Below are positions 61,358 through 64,000 of a DNA stretch of 64,000 nucleotides, in pieces (the stretch's first letter is position 1; every line of letters starts with the position of its first letter). Under the pieces are notes generated by a model that made no database searches, had not been told where the DNA came from, and was given only the letters and a program-made list of their open reading frames with translations. The stretch is from Pseudeuparius sepicola (taxonomy: Eukaryota > Arthropoda > Insecta > Coleoptera > Anthribidae), in the NCBI GenBank assembly GCA_963920635.1, contig OY987299.1, forward strand, positions 127,597,373-127,661,372, read 5' to 3'. Both the position numbers and the translations under genes were made by a program.

Positions 61358-62829
61358 CAGGGTGAGTTTTTTTTCGATGCCCACTATGGGGATCTCGGAA
61401 ACTAGCAGAGCTAGAACAAAAGTTAAGTGGGGAAAGAATTGCTGTTTTGAATGCTCCATCTAATGCCTCTATTGGATTTTCAAAAAAGTTCACGGCTCAC
61501 TAGATATTTCGAAAAGAGTGATTTTTTGCTATTTTATCATATCTCTGTAGCTCCGTTATTTCTGATTATACAGAAAAACTGTAGAGACAAAAATTGTAGA
61601 TAATTTTGGGCTTAATAAGATAATCTGATCCAATTTTTTATGTGGTTTGAGATTTTTGAGATATGACATAAACTTGTGTTTTTTTAAATGTAAATCATAG
61701 TTGGCCGTGGCCTTATAAAATAAAATATTTTTTGAGCTTTCCAAAGATTTAATACTCGGCCAAGTTCTTATAAAAGATAAAAGAGCTATGGCTAATTTTC
61801 TGATTTTTTTTAATTTTCACATAGTCAGCCATGGAATATTTTCTTAATTACGTTCTATTTTATAATAAGACATACTTCAAATTTTAAAATATTTTATTTT
61901 TAGCTGGTAACAAAATGTAACAAAATAAAACAAAAAATTATCATGATGGAGCTCCACTACATAATTATTTAGCCGTAAGAAATTACCTAGATCAGCTTTA
62001 TCCAAATAGTTTGATAGGGAGAAATAGACCTATTTCCTGGCAGCCCCGATCCCTCGATTTGTCTGTTTTGGATTTCTTTTTGTGGGGAACAGTACAAAAT
62101 AAAGTATGAGACAATTGTTGAATTAGAAGCAATTGCCAGTATTGACAGACGCTCTCCAAGAAAGGCGACAAATTATAAATAATAATGGTGGATTGTTTGA
62201 ACACCTTTTTTATTTTAAAAGGTGACCTTTTAAAATAATAATAATTTGAATTGGAGTTTTTTAATTTTTTTCATTTTGTTACCAGCTAAAAACAAAATAT
62301 TAGAAAGTTTGAAGTATGTCTAATTATAAAATAAAACGTAATTATGGAAATATTCCATGGCTGACTATGTGAAAATTTAAAAAAAATATAAAATTAGCCA
62401 TAACTTTTTTATTTTTTATAATAACTATGCCGAGTATTATATCTTTGGAAAGCTCAAGAAATGACCGATTTTATAAGGCCACAGCCAACTATGATTTACA
62501 TTTAAAAAAACGCAAGTTTATGTCATATCTCAAAAATCACAAACAACATAAAAAATTGTATAAGATTATCTTATTAAGCCCAAAATTATCTAAAATTTTT
62601 GTTTCAACAGTTTTTCTGTATAATCAGAAATAACGGAGCTACGGAGATCTGATGAAATAGCAAAAAATCACTCTTTTCGAAATATCTAGTGAGCCATGAA
62701 CTTTTTCAAAAATCCAAAAGGGCATTAGACTGAGCATTCAAAACTTCAATTCTTTCTTCATTTAACCTTTGTTCTAGCTCTGCTAGTTTCCGATATCCCC
62801 ATAGTGGGCATCGAAAAAAACTCACCCTG
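61358..62829. mobile_element. Internally deleted Tc1/mariner-like element, family A copy 2
   Basis: TA flanks both ends (61356-61357, 62830-62831). The ends are CAGGGTGAGTTTTTTTTCGA and its inverse. Arms (61358-61938, 62235-62829) closely match those of 40322-41701. The retained transposase piece lies in the opposite orientation relative to the window. Confidence 0.9.
61943..62215 (+). pseudogene. Transposase C-terminal fragment, family A copy 2
   Basis: The sequence encodes HDGAPLHNYLAVRNYLDQLY, then SWQPRSLDLSVLDFFLWGT with the second and third Asp blocks. A stop follows soon after and the end drifts out of frame. FFLWG is preserved here although it is degraded in copy 1. The N-terminal and first-Asp parts are deleted in the same way as copy 1, so both probably descend from one deleted master copy. 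Confidence 0.8.
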
Positions 62830-62831
62830 TA

Positions 62832-63094
62832 TACTAACCGACGGAATGTAACATTTTTAAAACAAAAATACGTGGTATAAAAAGACGTGGTAATGTGTGA
62901 GTCCAAACCTGTTAAAAAGATTAGCTTCTAAAAAATGCCTAATTTGGATCTCAAATTCTCATTATTATCCGCCAAACAATGGGCCCACTTACGTTGGATC
63001 AGTTCTCAGATCCTTGAAATCCATTTTAGAATCATATTTCAATTTCCATACAGCAAACAAAGCACATGTTAACAGGTTTCATAGTTATAATATA
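62832..63094. other. Short spacer
   Basis: No feature recognised between two TA-inserted elements. Confidence 0.4.
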
Positions 63095-64000
63095 CAGGGT
63101 GGTTCACTTTTATGTGGTAGGACTTTAACATTAGATAGAAAAAGATAATCTAAAATGAAAATTTTATATCAACATATATCGGGGAAAGCTTAGTTTCCGA
63201 GATACAGGGCGTTGAAGTGTTGGAAAAAATATGAAGTATTTTTTACACTGTCCGAACCAGTGGAGATATTTAAACCAAATTTGATGTGTAGTACCACCTT
63301 TTTGACTACGATATTTAGTGATAATATGAAGGTCCTGAAATAACCAGTGGTGGAGGTATGGGTTTTCACTATCACTAAATTTAAAAAGTAATTAGTACGG
63401 ACCTGTCTCACATCAACGTAATCTTCTTTCTGCATCGCCGGGCCTTAAACCTTGTACTGGTTGTAGATGATACGCATGCCTGTGATCTCTTTTTAAAGCT
63501 CGCAAAATTGCAGACTTTGAAACACGTAGGGCCACTGACACTCTTCTGCTACTTGTTGTAGGATTCCTATCGTATTCACGAAGAATCTCATTGTTGCGTC
63601 TGACTTGTTGGATATTGTTTTCATTTCCTCGTTCGACGATTCTAGTTCTCAGACCGCGAGTTCTGAATTGCCGGTGCATGTTAACAAACACCGAGGGACG
63701 CGGATGGCGCCTATTTGGAAATCGCCTCCGGTATTCTCTGGCTGCTTCAGATACACTTTTTGTAGAGAATTGAAAGAACTTTACGAAAAAAAAATTTACG
63801 TTGATGTGAGACAGGTCCGTACTAATTACTTTTTAAATTTAGTGATAGTGAAAACCCATAACTCCACCACTGGTTATTTCAGGACCTTCATATTATCACT
63901 AAATATCGTAGTCAAAAAGGTGGTACTACACATCAAATTTGGTTTAAATATCTCCACTGGTTCGGACAGTGTAAAAAATACTTCATATTTTTTCCAACAC
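63095..64000 (-). mobile_element. Tc1/mariner-like element, internally deleted, cut by window end
   Basis: TA (63093-63094) then CAGGGTGGTTCAC marks the left end. The left arm 63095-63421 is repeated inverted from 63796 to beyond 64000, with a perfect core (GTCTCACATCAACGTAA and its inverse). Between the arms is only the N-terminal part of a transposase. The right end lies outside the window, expected about 120 bp beyond it. Confidence 0.85.
63413..63790 (-). pseudogene. Transposase N-terminal fragment (DUF4817-like HTH)
   Basis: The minus-strand frame contains FSTKSVSEAAREYRRRFPNR, then VFVNMHRQFRTRG and LQPVQGLRPGD. This is the helix-turn-helix DNA-binding end of an insect Tc1/mariner-like transposase, and it matches the same blocks in 23845-24351. 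The frame runs into the right TIR and stops. The whole catalytic domain is missing. The first listed ATG (63691) is internal; the open frame extends to about 63790. Confidence 0.85.

Overview
This window looks like a repeat-dense stretch of an insect nuclear genome. The support is an insect errantivirus-type retroelement primed by tRNA-Ser, a piggyBac relic with TTAA sites, Tc1/mariner-like elements with insect-type transposases, Penelope-like GIY-YIG fragments, AT-rich background and no bacterial-style gene packing. A beetle is my best guess, but that is a family-level impression and not shown by the sequence. I found no confident host protein-coding gene. At least about 40 percent of the window is recognisable mobile DNA, and the rest is AT-rich spacer with a few GC-rich, repeat-poor islands (about 1-470, 5570-6060, 6180-6460, 12060-12600, 16250-16560, 17560-17760, 28330-28660, 54760-54970, 60860-61300). 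These islands may be the remaining ancestral non-transposon sequence.

Layout. 0.7-1.6 kb: a small ORF joining a zinc-finger-like head to a Penelope-type tail, followed by a hammerhead-like motif. 4.1 and 11.3 kb: an inverted pair of an unnamed dispersed repeat. 6.5-8.0 kb: an element with terminal inverted repeats (TIRs) and many short CACC/GGTG palindromes. 8.0-8.3 kb: an ACGT-rich minisatellite. 10.5-11.2 kb: an 18-bp-period minisatellite flanked by a 12-bp duplication. 13.8 kb: a long TA microsatellite. 15.1, 18.1 and 20.7 kb: foldback elements, with a broken THAP domain at 20.1 kb. 23.2-25.5 kb: a Tc1/mariner-like element with TIRs of about 537 bp and a decayed transposase. 26.1-28.2 kb: a two-exon tyrosine recombinase gene (Crypton-like) broken by one frameshift, with hairpins on both sides. 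28.9-29.8 kb: two divergent Penelope-like endonuclease fragments. 31.0-31.7 kb: a truncated foldback. 32.5-33.95 kb: a piggyBac relic. 37.7-38.9, 51.9-53.1 and 53.3-54.1 kb: TIR-only palindromic elements. 40.3-41.7, 61.4-62.8 and 63.1 kb to the window end: internally deleted relatives that keep transposase fragments. 51.3-51.9 and 57.5-57.9 kb: an inverted pair of a repeat containing a tRNA-Pro-like sequence. 55.3-56.2 kb: a head-to-head array of about 140-bp units. 59.4-60.8 kb: a non-autonomous hAT element with a perfect 8-bp target duplication.

The best-preserved element is an errantivirus-like LTR retrotransposon at 42462-50197 on the minus strand. It has two identical 199-bp LTRs, AACA target duplications, a tRNA-Ser primer site, a polypurine tract, gag, a pol reached by a -1 frameshift (protease, reverse transcriptase, RNase H), an integrase ORF, and an envelope of the baculovirus F type. 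Pol/integrase and env are each interrupted by a frame change equivalent to one base, which is notable in an element whose LTRs are still identical.

The most systematic signal is a graded series of elements that insert at TA and begin CAGGGTG or close to it. It runs from a nearly full-length transposon, through copies with only the 3' or 5' part of the transposase, to pure palindromes made only of the two long TIRs.
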